From: Chitinophagaceae bacterium
GTDB lineage: Bacteria > Bacteroidota > Bacteroidia > Chitinophagales > Chitinophagaceae
Direction of reading: 5' to 3'
Length of the DNA stretch: 64,000 nucleotides
Assembly (NCBI GenBank): GCA_016719165.1
Contig: JADKAJ010000003.1
Coordinates: 248,001-312,000 of the forward strand
Shown here in pieces: positions 16,147-24,258 of the stretch. The translations under genes were made by a program, and so were the position numbers. Positions within the stretch are counted from its first letter, which is position 1, and the number at the start of each line of letters is the position of its first letter. The notes beneath the pieces are model-generated. The model worked only from the letters and a program-made list of their open reading frames with translations. It made no database searches and was not told the DNA's origin.

Positions 16147-17151
16147 ATGGAAAAAAGGAAAGAAATAGTAATGAGCGGCATCCGGCCTACCGGTTTTTTA
16201 CACTTAGGTAATTATTTTGGAGCCGTAAGAAACTACGTACGGATGCAGGAGGATTTTGAATGTTATTTTATGGTAGCAGATCTTCATTCATTGACCACCC
16301 ATCCCGATACAAAAGAATTAAAAGCAAATGTACACCGGGTATTAGCAGAGAATATTGCCTGTGGACTGGATCCTGATAAAGTGGCACTCTATTGCCAAAG
16401 TCATATTTATGAAACTGCAGAACTTTACCTGTACCTGAATATGCTTGCGTATAAAGGGGAACTGGAAAAAACAGTCACTTTTAAAGATAAAGTAAGGCAG
16501 CACCCGGATAATGTAAATGCCGGATTACTTACTTACCCGGTACTACAAACAGCCGATATAATTCTGCACCGTGCATTGTATGTGCCAGTGGGCAAAGACC
16601 AGGAGCAACACCTGGAGATGGCAAGAAATTTTGCTAACCGGTTCAACCATCGATATGGAGATGTTTTTCCCGAACCGCAGGCATTCAATTATGGCAGTGA
16701 ACTGGTAAAAGTGCCCAGCCTGGACGGAGTCGGTAAAATGAGCAAGAGTGAAAACCAATATGCTACTTTATACTTATCGGATGATGATGAACTGATCCGC
16801 AAGAAAGTGATGAAAGCAAAAACTGATAGTGGGCCGACAGTACCCGGCAGTCCCAAGCCTGATTATATTGAGAATATCTTTCTGTTAATGAACCTGGTGA
16901 GTTCAGAAGAGGTGATTAAAAAGTTTGAAGAGGACTATAACCAATGCACCATCCGGTATGGCGATATGAAAAAGCAACTGGCGGAGGATATGGTGAATTT
17001 TATAAGTCCGATCAGAGAAAAGGCCGAATCGATCCGTAATGACGAAAGGTATTTACAGGAAGTAATGGAAAAAGGAGCCGCAAAGGCCCGGATAAGCGCT
17101 AAAGCCACGATGGAACTGGTGAGGGAGGCTATAGGGTTAAAATATTTCTGA
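16147..17151 (+). CDS. trpS: Tryptophan--tRNA ligase
   Basis: Class I aminoacyl-tRNA synthetase charging tRNA(Trp). 334 residues with the HIGH-type motif HLGN (19-22) in GFLHLGNYFGA and KMSKS (197-201) in VGKMSKSENQ. An in-frame ATG at 16075 would add a 24-residue extension translated from a low-complexity leader, so I prefer 16147, where MEKRKEIVMSGIRPTG begins the family. A TATCTTCG-like box lies at about 16130. Length is normal. Confidence 0.94.
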   Translation: MEKRKEIVMSGIRPTGFLHLGNYFGAVRNYVRMQEDFECYFMVADLHSLTTHPDTKELKANVHRVLAENIACGLDPDKVALYCQSHIYETAELYLYLNMLAYKGELEKTVTFKDKVRQHPDNVNAGLLTYPVLQTADIILHRALYVPVGKDQEQHLEMARNFANRFNHRYGDVFPEPQAFNYGSELVKVPSLDGVGKMSKSENQYATLYLSDDDELIRKKVMKAKTDSGPTVPGSPKPDYIENIFLLMNLVSSEEVIKKFEEDYNQCTIRYGDMKKQLAEDMVNFISPIREKAESIRNDERYLQEVMEKGAAKARISAKATMELVREAIGLKYF

Positions 17152-17228
17152 TTTATTTTTAATAGGGGTCTTTGAATAGTGAGAATTCAATACTTTTAAC
17201 GCCTATTCATTTTTGAAATTAAAAATTC

Positions 17229-17244
17229 TCCGCCGGCCGGCGGA
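17229..17244. repeat. 16-bp GC-rich perfect palindrome before the deoxynucleoside kinase gene
   Basis: TCCGCCGGCCGGCGGA is a perfect 16-bp palindrome in otherwise AT-rich intergenic DNA, 8 nt upstream of the kinase ATG. In mRNA it could fold over the initiation region. The composition is unlike the surrounding sequence and suggests a dispersed intergenic element. Confidence 0.6.
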
Positions 17245-17252
17245 CATGGGGT

Positions 17253-17888
17253 ATGGCAAAAGCAAAGAAACCAAAACACATAGCCGTAGCAGGAAATATC
17301 GGTGCCGGTAAAACCACATTGACAGAAATGCTGAGCAAGCATTACAAATGGATACCCCATTTCGAAGATGTGGATCACAATCCCTACCTCATGGATTTTT
17401 ATGAGGATATGCCCCGCTGGAGTTTCAACCTGCAAATATTCTTTTTAAATAGCCGCCTTCGTCAGTTAGTGGAAATACAAAAGGGAACAGAGACGGTGAT
17501 CCAGGACAGAACGATTTATGAAGATGCCAACATCTTTGCACCCAACCTGCATGAGATGGGCCTGATGAGTAAAAGAGATTTTGATAATTACTTTCATTTT
17601 TTCCAGACTTTAAAAACGCTGGTTCAGCCACCCGACCTGCTGATATACCTGAATGCTTCTGTACCCACTCTTGTTGGACAAATTCAAAAAAGAGGCAGGG
17701 AATACGAAGAAAATATCCGCCTCGATTACCTGAAGAAGCTGAATGAGTTCTATAACAAATGGATTGGGGAGTATAAAGAAGGTAAACTACTGGTCATTGA
17801 TGTTGACAAGAATAAATTTGCTGAAAGGGATGAAGACTTTGGCGAGATCATCCGTAAAGTAGATGCGGAGCTGTATGGACTATTTTAA
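17253..17888 (+). CDS. Deoxynucleoside kinase (dNK family)
   Basis: Phosphorylates deoxynucleosides for salvage. 211 residues with P-loop GNIGAGKTT (14-22), the substrate-binding segment FEDVDHNPYLMDFYEDM and WSFNLQIFFLNSR, and the DRTIYED motif that corresponds to the DRS/DRY of this family. The LID segment KRGREYEENIRLDYL supplies the arginines. Specificity (dA, dG or broad) cannot be read from the sequence. A GC palindrome lies just before the start codon. Confidence 0.88.
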   Translation: MAKAKKPKHIAVAGNIGAGKTTLTEMLSKHYKWIPHFEDVDHNPYLMDFYEDMPRWSFNLQIFFLNSRLRQLVEIQKGTETVIQDRTIYEDANIFAPNLHEMGLMSKRDFDNYFHFFQTLKTLVQPPDLLIYLNASVPTLVGQIQKRGREYEENIRLDYLKKLNEFYNKWIGEYKEGKLLVIDVDKNKFAERDEDFGEIIRKVDAELYGLF

Positions 17889-17895
17889 TAGGATC

Positions 17896-18441
17896 TCAGA
17901 GTGATTTGTAATTATGGTAAGCTTTTAGATCTTCCAGCATCCTCTCAATTTTTTTCAACCATTCTGCCTGCTTTTCTTTGTTAATGCTGTGTCTTGTTTC
18001 CCTGTCATAGTCATTTTGCATTTGCTCTTTTTCATCTGTCACTTCTTCATAGATTTTCTTAAGGTCTTGCTGATATGTTCGTTTGTTAAAGGAATACTCA
18101 CTCATTTTTTTATGCAGTTTCCTGGCAAATATTTCAGCAATGTCAAAATGCCCCTGTTCATGACTGAGGATGTAATCTGATTTATGCAAACCCCAGGACC
18201 GGTTTTTGGAGAAGCGGGACTTTATTTTGTAGCCAAAACTGCTGCTTGAAATATTATATTCTATACTTAAATAGGTAGTAGTGGAGGCTGCTGCATCACT
18301 TAAAGGGTTAGGTTTACCCTTATAATCACTCCAGCTAAGTTTACGTTCCGAACTCCATTCCAGTAACTCTTCATCGGGCAGCTGCGCAGATGCGGTAATG
18401 GGCAAAAGAAAAAGCAGGAAATATTTTAAAAAATTTTGCAT
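17896..18441 (-). CDS. Secreted DUF922 protein with HExGH-type metal motif
   Basis: 181 residues from MQNFLKYFLLFLLPITASAQ, a clear signal peptide ending in SAQ. The mature part contains SWSDYKG and ILSHEQGHFDIAE, the H-E-x-x-H pattern found in DUF922 proteins, which are suspected zinc peptidases, and ends in a charged helical region. Whether it is catalytic is unproven. An upstream ATG (18558) would put 39 unrelated residues before the signal peptide and lies in the pckA terminator region, so I reject it. It ends 7 nt from the convergent kinase gene. Confidence 0.78.
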   Translation of the reverse strand: MQNFLKYFLLFLLPITASAQLPDEELLEWSSERKLSWSDYKGKPNPLSDAAASTTTYLSIEYNISSSSFGYKIKSRFSKNRSWGLHKSDYILSHEQGHFDIAEIFARKLHKKMSEYSFNKRTYQQDLKKIYEEVTDEKEQMQNDYDRETRHSINKEKQAEWLKKIERMLEDLKAYHNYKSL

Positions 18442-18499
18442 AGAATAATCACAACGTAATGTCGTGTCAAAAATTTTATTAGCTGCAAGGCAGGGCGTT

Positions 18500-18538
18500 A
18501 AATAAAAGAAAAACCCGTCCCGCTTATGGTGGGGCGGG
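18500..18538 (-). terminator. Rho-independent terminator of pckA
   Basis: On the minus strand CCCGCCCC (from 18538-18531) pairs with GGGACGGG (18521-18514), allowing one G-T pair, and is followed by TTTTTCTTTTATTT. It lies about 30 nt downstream of the pckA stop. Confidence 0.8.
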
Positions 18539-18568
18539 CATTCCAGGATACCGTCCAAAGTTGATATC

Positions 18569-20182
18569 TTAAGCTTTTGGTGCTGCAGCCAGTATTTCTG
18601 GCGTTACCCCATCAGCATATTTTGTAAAATTCTTAATAAACAGACCTGCCAGGTATTTTGCCTTTTCGTCATAGGCATTTTTATCAACCCATGTATTTCT
18701 GGGATGCAGTACTTCTGAAGGAACATCAGGACATTGTTTAGGGATAGCCATGCCAAAGATCGGGTCGGTATCAAATTCTATCTCATTCAATTTACCTTCA
18801 AGTGCAGCAGTGATCATTGCCCTTGTGTATTTCAGTTTCATCCGGCTGCCAACACCATATGGACCGCCGGTCCAACCTGTATTGATCATCCACACATTCA
18901 CTTTATTTTCCTGCATTTTCTTGCCCAGCATTGCTGCATATTTACCGGGATGCAGTGGCAGAAAAGGTGCCCCAAAACAAGCGCTGAAAGTGGATTTTGG
19001 CTCTGTTATACCAGCTTCTGTACCAGCGACTTTGGCAGTGTAACCAGAAATGAATTGATACATTGCCTGGCCCGGTGTTAATTTGGAAATAGGAGGTAAT
19101 ACACCAAATGCGTCACACGTAAGGAAGAAAATATTTTTAGGTAGGTTGCCTATGGAAGGCTCCTGTGCATTACTGATAAAATGAAGGGGATAAGAAACCC
19201 TTGTATTTTCTGTAACCGAAGCGTCACTAAAATTTATCTTGTTGGTGCCGGGATAGAAAGTAACATTTTCTACCAGGGCACCGGGGCGAATTGCATTATA
19301 AATTTCAGGTTCCTTCTCTTCTGTCAGGTGAATTGTTTTTGCATAACAGCCCCCTTCAAAGTTGAAGATATTATCATCAGTCCAGGCATGTTCATCATCG
19401 CCGATCAATTTACGATTAGGGTCCGCACTTAAAGTTGTTTTGCCAGTGCCACTCAATCCAAAGAATATAGCGGTATCACCATCAGTACCCATATTGGCAC
19501 TGCAATGCATACTGAGCACATTCTTTTCTTGAGGTAAAATATAATTTAAAATGGTGAAAATACCTTTCTTGGTTTCACCCGTATAGCCCGATCCGGCAAT
19601 CAATATCATTTTATGTTTGAAGGAAACAACGGAAGCGTTATGCTGACGGGTTCCACATGCTGCCGGATCAAGCCTTAACCCCGGGACTGAAATAACATGC
19701 CAATCGGGTTCAAAACTCTCCAACTCCTTTTCAGTTGGACGAAGGAACATCGTATAGGCAAAAAGATTGTTCCAGGGCTTTTCATTAATAACCCGGATAT
19801 TTAACCGGTAGCGGGGGTCGGCACAGGCATAACAGTCTCTTACCCATATTTCATTAAGTGAGTTTAAATACGCACTGACTTTTTCGAAAATTATATCAAA
19901 GTTTTTTGTTTCCATGGGAATATTGAATTCATTCCAATGCACAGTGTCAGTAGTAATCTCATCTTTTACCGTGAATTTGTCTCTTGGGGACCGACCCGTA
20001 AACTCCCCGGTTTTAATAACAAGGGCACCGGTATCATTCAATACACCTTCTCCAATTCGCAAAGTATCTTGTACCAGCTCCTCTGGAGAAGATTGATAAT
20101 GAATGGATTCTGTATTTTTAAGGCTTGATTTAAATAAATTTTGGGTCGGAAAAGGGATGGTAGGTACTGACATATTTAGCAA
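18569..20182 (-). CDS. pckA: Phosphoenolpyruvate carboxykinase (ATP)
   Basis: Converts oxaloacetate and ATP to PEP and CO2, the entry to gluconeogenesis; in many Bacteroidota it can also run toward oxaloacetate. 537 residues with the kinase-1 loop GLSGTGKTTLSADPNR (242 onward), the metal and substrate residues in MHCSANMGTDGDTAIFFG, and TGRSPRDKF near the N-terminus. The start could be the second Met (20173, MSVPTIP). A textbook Bacteroidota promoter with an inverted repeat over its -33 region lies immediately upstream. Confidence 0.96.
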   Translation of the reverse strand: MLNMSVPTIPFPTQNLFKSSLKNTESIHYQSSPEELVQDTLRIGEGVLNDTGALVIKTGEFTGRSPRDKFTVKDEITTDTVHWNEFNIPMETKNFDIIFEKVSAYLNSLNEIWVRDCYACADPRYRLNIRVINEKPWNNLFAYTMFLRPTEKELESFEPDWHVISVPGLRLDPAACGTRQHNASVVSFKHKMILIAGSGYTGETKKGIFTILNYILPQEKNVLSMHCSANMGTDGDTAIFFGLSGTGKTTLSADPNRKLIGDDEHAWTDDNIFNFEGGCYAKTIHLTEEKEPEIYNAIRPGALVENVTFYPGTNKINFSDASVTENTRVSYPLHFISNAQEPSIGNLPKNIFFLTCDAFGVLPPISKLTPGQAMYQFISGYTAKVAGTEAGITEPKSTFSACFGAPFLPLHPGKYAAMLGKKMQENKVNVWMINTGWTGGPYGVGSRMKLKYTRAMITAALEGKLNEIEFDTDPIFGMAIPKQCPDVPSEVLHPRNTWVDKNAYDEKAKYLAGLFIKNFTKYADGVTPEILAAAPKA

Positions 20183-20200
20183 ACAAATTTGTTGAAGCTA

Positions 20201-20245
20201 CAAAGGTAATATCTATACTAATACTATCACAAACAAGTGTTAGTA
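20201..20245 (-). promoter_or_regulatory. pckA promoter with operator-like inverted repeat
   Basis: On the minus strand: -33 TTTG (20230-20233), 21-nt spacer, -7 TACCTTTG (20201-20208), then the pckA start about 20-30 nt downstream. An imperfect inverted repeat (TACTAATACT 20216-20225 and AGTGTTAGTA 20236-20245, 9 of 10 positions paired, 10-nt centre) is centred on the -33 element, the layout of a dimeric regulator site. Confidence 0.65.
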
Positions 20246-20472
20246 TGACACATTAGAAAGGGCTTAATATATTACCGAAAAAAATCGCTTCTTATTCATT
20301 TTCATAGCTTTGGGTTAAAGAAAGTAAAATAAAAAGCTGTAATACTTGGAAATCTTTGAATTTTATCCATGTTTCGTGGTTTTGTGATGAAAATCAATCG
20401 CCTGATAGTATAGCTTGCTATCTTTAGCCATAATTATTGATTTGATTCTTCTAAACTTTTCAAATTGCTACC

Positions 20473-21762
20473 ATGAAATATCTGCCATTAAACCCGGAAA
20501 TCTTTGTTCAAAACAGGGAACGATTTGCCCGTCAAATGCAAAAAAATTCCATAGCCATTTTTGTAAGTAATGACGAAGTGCCAAGCAATGGGGATGCTAT
20601 TTTTAGTTACAAACAAAACAGTGATTTATTCTGGCTTAGCGGTATCACCCAGGAGGATAGTATGATCATTCTCTTTCCGGATAACCCTGATCCAAAGTAT
20701 CGTGAAGTACTGGTATTGGTTCGCCCCAATGAATTAAAGGAAAAATGGGATGGCAAGAGACTAAGAGTAAAAGAAGCACAGGATATCAGTGGTATCAAAA
20801 CTATTGTATGGTTGGATGTTGCAGATGGTTTACTGCAACCATGGATTCACATTGCTGATAATATCTACCTGGACAGTAACGAAAATGATCGAAAAGCAAG
20901 CTTGGTCAGGTCAAGAGATTATCGTTTCATTGATGAAATGAAAAGCCGTTACCCGCTGCACAATTACCTGCGGGCGGCTAAGATTATGAAAGAGCTTCGT
21001 GGTATTAAAACGGCACTGGAAGTAGAGGTAATGCAAAAGGCAATTGATATCACAGAAAATACATTCCGCCGTTTATTGAAATTTATTAAGCCCGGTGTAA
21101 TGGAATATGAAATCGAAGCAGAGATATTTCATTCATTCCTTAGTCAAAGGGCTACCGGCGAAGCTTATGGCAGCATTATTGCCAGTGGTGACAGAGCAAG
21201 AACACTGCACTATGTTAGTAATAATGCCGAATGTAAAGATGGAGAACTGATACTCATGGATTTTGGTGCTGAGTATGGTGGTTATTGTGCCGACCTTACC
21301 CGAACCGTGCCGGTGAATGGAAAATTTACCCGTCGCCAGAAAACAGTTTACAATTCCTGTCTTCACTTGCATAATTATGCCAAGAGTATATTAAAGCCAG
21401 GTATCAGCATACTTGAATACACTGATAAGGTAGGAGAAGAAGCTACGCAACAATTCCTGAAGATCGGATTATTGCGAAAGTCGGATGTAAAGAATGAAGA
21501 TCCTGAAAACAGGGCCTATCGAAAATATCTATACCATGGTATTTCCCATCATTTAGGAGTAGATGTACACGATTTGGGTACGAGAACAGAGCCCATCAAA
21601 GCCGGAATGGTATTCACCATAGAGCCGGGTATTTATATTGAGGAAGAACAGATGGGTATTCGTATTGAAAATAACTTCTGGATTACCAGGAATGGTAACA
21701 AAGATCTGATGAAAAATATTCCCATTACTGCAGAAGAGATAGAATCGCTCATGAAAAAATAA
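20473..21762 (+). CDS. pepP: Xaa-Pro aminopeptidase (M24B)
   Basis: Removes N-terminal residues that precede proline. 429 residues: N-terminal AMP_N domain (SIAIFVSNDEVPSNGDAIFS, DLFWLSGITQEDSMIILFPD) and C-terminal pita-bread domain with metal ligands in LMDFGAEYGGYCADLTRT, HGISHHLGVDVHD, TIEPGIYIE and IENNFWI. All five expected ligands (D, D, H, E, E) are seen. Cytoplasmic, no signal peptide. First gene of a run pepP-pssA-purS-rsmI, with gaps of 15 nt, an overlap of 4 nt and 87 nt. Confidence 0.93.
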   Translation: MKYLPLNPEIFVQNRERFARQMQKNSIAIFVSNDEVPSNGDAIFSYKQNSDLFWLSGITQEDSMIILFPDNPDPKYREVLVLVRPNELKEKWDGKRLRVKEAQDISGIKTIVWLDVADGLLQPWIHIADNIYLDSNENDRKASLVRSRDYRFIDEMKSRYPLHNYLRAAKIMKELRGIKTALEVEVMQKAIDITENTFRRLLKFIKPGVMEYEIEAEIFHSFLSQRATGEAYGSIIASGDRARTLHYVSNNAECKDGELILMDFGAEYGGYCADLTRTVPVNGKFTRRQKTVYNSCLHLHNYAKSILKPGISILEYTDKVGEEATQQFLKIGLLRKSDVKNEDPENRAYRKYLYHGISHHLGVDVHDLGTRTEPIKAGMVFTIEPGIYIEEEQMGIRIENNFWITRNGNKDLMKNIPITAEEIESLMKK

Positions 21763-21777
21763 ATTTATCTTGCCGGC

Positions 21778-22542
21778 ATGAAGCAAATCCCTAATCTCTT
21801 CACCTTGCTGAATCTTTTTTTTGGTTGTATTGCCATTGTTTTTACGTTGCAAAATGGCATCTTAATCAATGTCAGTGCTGAAGGAACCGAACTACTTGAT
21901 ATACCAGAAAAAATATGGATGACGTCATTGTTCATTGGTCTTGCCGCTATAGTTGATTTTCTCGACGGTTTTGTAGCCCGGCTTTTCAAGGCTACTTCGG
22001 AGTTCGGGAAGCAACTGGATTCATTAGCTGATGTGGTAAGTTTTGGCGTGGCTCCAGCCATGATTATTTACCAGTTTCTACGCCTGAGCTTTGCGCAGGA
22101 AGAAGGAGGTGTTGAAATTAGTTTGCTCTGGTTAATACCTGTATTTATTCTGCCTTGTGCAGCGGCCTGGCGGCTGGCAAGATTTAATTTAGATACCAGT
22201 CAATCCTATTCGTTCAAAGGAATGCCGGTTCCTGCAGTAGGTCTGTTTGTGGCTTCACTTCCATTAATTTACTGGAATGTGAATGAACCGTGGGTCTATA
22301 ATTTGTTATTGAATAAATGGTTTTTATATGGTAATGTATTGGTTCTTTCTTACCTCATGATTTCTACGATTCCGTTAATGGCGATGAAGTTCAAAGATTA
22401 TAGTTGGCAGAATAATTTACCCCGGTACTTATTGATTGTTATTGCCGTTTTGGCAATAGTTTTATTAAAATGGCTTTCCGTTCCGGTTATAGTGTTGGCT
22501 TATGTTCTCTTATCTTTGCTTTTCAAAAATAAATTAGCATGA
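21778..22542 (+). CDS. pssA: CDP-diacylglycerol--serine O-phosphatidyltransferase
   Basis: Makes phosphatidylserine, precursor of phosphatidylethanolamine, in the inner membrane. 254 residues with about eight hydrophobic segments and the CDP-alcohol phosphotransferase signature D-G-x2-A-R-x8-G-x3-D-x3-D seen as DGFVARLFKATSEFGKQLDS and then LAD. Extended C-terminal membrane part as in type II PssA. It overlaps purS by 4 nt (ATGA). Confidence 0.92.
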   Translation: MKQIPNLFTLLNLFFGCIAIVFTLQNGILINVSAEGTELLDIPEKIWMTSLFIGLAAIVDFLDGFVARLFKATSEFGKQLDSLADVVSFGVAPAMIIYQFLRLSFAQEEGGVEISLLWLIPVFILPCAAAWRLARFNLDTSQSYSFKGMPVPAVGLFVASLPLIYWNVNEPWVYNLLLNKWFLYGNVLVLSYLMISTIPLMAMKFKDYSWQNNLPRYLLIVIAVLAIVLLKWLSVPVIVLAYVLLSLLFKNKLA

Positions 22543-22784
22543 CCTATACTGTACAGATAAAAGTAATGCCGCTGAAAGAATTGCTGGATCCGCAAGGGAA
22601 AGCTGTAATGGGAGGATTGGAAAATCTTGGTTTAGGTGGTGTGGAAGATGTAAGGGTTGGGAAGAATATCACACTGCAGGTAAATGCTGAGTCTCCTGAA
22701 AAGGCAAGAGCTATAGCTGAAGAGGCCAGTAAAAAATTACTGAGCAACCCGGTGATGGAGTACTTTGAAGTTTCAGTTAATTAG
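22539..22784 (+). CDS. purS: Phosphoribosylformylglycinamidine synthase subunit PurS
   Basis: Small subunit that bridges PurL and PurQ in the fourth step of purine synthesis. 81 residues with the PurS pattern VKVMPLKELLDPQGKAV (here IKVMPLKELLDPQGKAV) and GVEDVRVGKNITLQV, ending in LLSNPVMEYFEV. Its presence implies a separate small PurL and PurQ elsewhere. Translationally coupled to pssA. Confidence 0.92.
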   Translation: MTYTVQIKVMPLKELLDPQGKAVMGGLENLGLGGVEDVRVGKNITLQVNAESPEKARAIAEEASKKLLSNPVMEYFEVSVN

Positions 22785-22796
22785 CCAATGTGACAA

Positions 22797-22871
22797 TTCG
22801 AAAATTTGAAAACTATTCCCGGTTTGGGGAATTCAATTTTCAAATTTGTACATTTTCAAATTTTCAAATTG
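22797..22871. repeat. Quasi-repeat leader of rsmI (TTTTCAAATT units)
   Basis: Four or more near copies of TTTTCAAATT, plus inverted forms (GAAAATTTGAAAAC), fill the 75 nt before the rsmI ATG. The units can pair with each other, so the transcript leader may fold. Confidence 0.6.
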
Positions 22872-23537
22872 ATGCTTTACCTCGTTCCCACTCCTATAGG
22901 CAATTTAAAAGACATCACACTCCGGGCAATCGAAGTATTGAAAGAAGTGGACCTGATCCTGGCGGAAGACACCCGAACTACTTCACATCTGCTGACGCAT
23001 TACCAGATTACCAAGCCTCTTTCTCCTTATCACCAGCATAATGAACATAAAGTATTGCATCATTTGGTAAGCCAGTTGCTGGAGGGTAAAAAGATGGCGG
23101 TGGTAACAGATGCAGGTACTCCTGGTATTTCTGATCCTGCATTTCTATTAGTGAGAGAATGTATTAAAGTCGGGGTGAAGGTGGAGTGTTTGCCGGGTGC
23201 TACAGCATTTGTACCTGCATTGGTAAATAGCGGCATTCCTTCCAATCGTTTCTCTTTTGAAGGGTTTCTGCCTTTAAAAAAAGGGAGGCAGTCGTTATTG
23301 AAACAACTGGCTGAAGAGGAGAGAACATTGATCTTTTATGAATCTCCCCTGCGGCTGGTAAAAACCCTGGAAGAATTTATTACTTATTTTGGTGAAAGCA
23401 GGCAATGTTCTGTAAGCCGGGAACTGACCAAAATGTTTGAAGAAAATAAACGGGGATCCCTTCGTGAAGTAGCTGATTATTTCAATGGGAAACAGGTGAA
23501 GGGTGAAATAGTAATTGTCATAGCAGGAAAAGATTAG
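22872..23537 (+). CDS. rsmI: 16S rRNA (cytidine(1402)-2'-O)-methyltransferase
   Basis: Methylates the ribose of C1402 in the 16S decoding centre. 221 residues: LVPTPIGNLKDITLRAIEVL, AEDTRTTSHLL, VVTDAGTPGISDPAFLLVRE (SAM-binding GTPG) and LPGATAFVPALVNSG, all tetrapyrrole-methylase-fold landmarks of RsmI. The in-frame ATG at 22806 lies in a run of TTTTCAAATTT-like repeats and gives a nonsense N-terminus, so the start is 22872. Shorter than E. coli RsmI, lacking much of the C-terminal extension. Confidence 0.93.
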   Translation: MLYLVPTPIGNLKDITLRAIEVLKEVDLILAEDTRTTSHLLTHYQITKPLSPYHQHNEHKVLHHLVSQLLEGKKMAVVTDAGTPGISDPAFLLVRECIKVGVKVECLPGATAFVPALVNSGIPSNRFSFEGFLPLKKGRQSLLKQLAEEERTLIFYESPLRLVKTLEEFITYFGESRQCSVSRELTKMFEENKRGSLREVADYFNGKQVKGEIVIVIAGKD

Positions 23538-24217
23538 AGCCAAACACTCATTTCATTTAACTCTTTTCTTTTTAATACAGGTACCCAGCATTCATCTGCC
23601 GGATAACCGACCGGTATCAGTAAAAATGGTTTTTCATTCTCCGGCCTGTTCAGCAATTTTGATAAAAAGTTCATTGGTGATGGTGTATGTGTTAATGCTA
23701 CAAGGCCCGCATGATGAATAGCTGTTAATAAAAAACCACAGGCTAGTCCACAGCTTTCACTGGCGTAATATACATTGCCTTTACTGCCATCACTATTTAA
23801 TTCGTAGCTTTTTTTAAAAACAATGATAAGCCAGGGGGCTGTTTCTAAAAATTCTTTTCGCCAGTCAGTTTGCAGGGGAAGCAGATCATTAAGCCATTCC
23901 TGCGGCATCCTGCCGTTGTAACTTTCAGATTCTTCTTTTTCTGCTTCTTCGCGGAGTTGTTTTTTTAGTCCCGGATCACTGACAACACAAAAGGTCCAGG
24001 GTTGTTTGTGTGCGCCACTCGGTGCGGTGGAAGCTGCCATTAAAATATTCTCAATCGTTTCTTTGGGAACAGGTTTATCCGAAAAGTCTCTTACTGTTCT
24101 TCTTTTATCCATCCATTTATAAAATTCAAGGCTGCGTTTTGTCATTTCAGCAGGTAAAAAGGACTCCTTTTCATATGCCATAAATGGGTAACCATTAATC
24201 AATTTTGTTTTTATCAT
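23534..24217 (-). CDS. Nitroreductase-fold flavoprotein, probable iodotyrosine deiodinase (IYD) homologue
   Basis: 227 residues of the FMN nitroreductase superfamily, with KRRTVRDFS (FMN phosphate contacts) and TAPSGAHKQPWTF. The lid region matches my memory of mammalian IYD: Glu96 and Tyr100 (ESESYNGRMPQEWLNDL) and Lys121 (WRKEFLETAP) stand at the spacings of the substrate-zwitterion triad Glu157/Tyr161/Lys182. The end (LIPVGYPADE, VPVLKRKEL) also matches IYD. Predicted to dehalogenate halotyrosines reductively; a generic nitroreductase role remains possible. The start may be the ATG at 24181. It stands alone, convergent with rsmI with a 4-nt overlap, and no membrane anchor is present. Confidence 0.75.
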   Translation of the reverse strand: MIKTKLINGYPFMAYEKESFLPAEMTKRSLEFYKWMDKRRTVRDFSDKPVPKETIENILMAASTAPSGAHKQPWTFCVVSDPGLKKQLREEAEKEESESYNGRMPQEWLNDLLPLQTDWRKEFLETAPWLIIVFKKSYELNSDGSKGNVYYASESCGLACGFLLTAIHHAGLVALTHTPSPMNFLSKLLNRPENEKPFLLIPVGYPADECWVPVLKRKELNEMSVWL

Positions 24218-24258
24218 AACAGGTATTTCACGAAATTTACCAATTCAAATCGTATTAA

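Noticed and set aside
20385..20426. Promoter of the Xaa-Pro aminopeptidase from TATCTTTA at 20419-20426
   Set aside because: No -33 TTTG or TTG falls at a plausible distance; the nearest TTTG (20381-20384) is 34 nt away.
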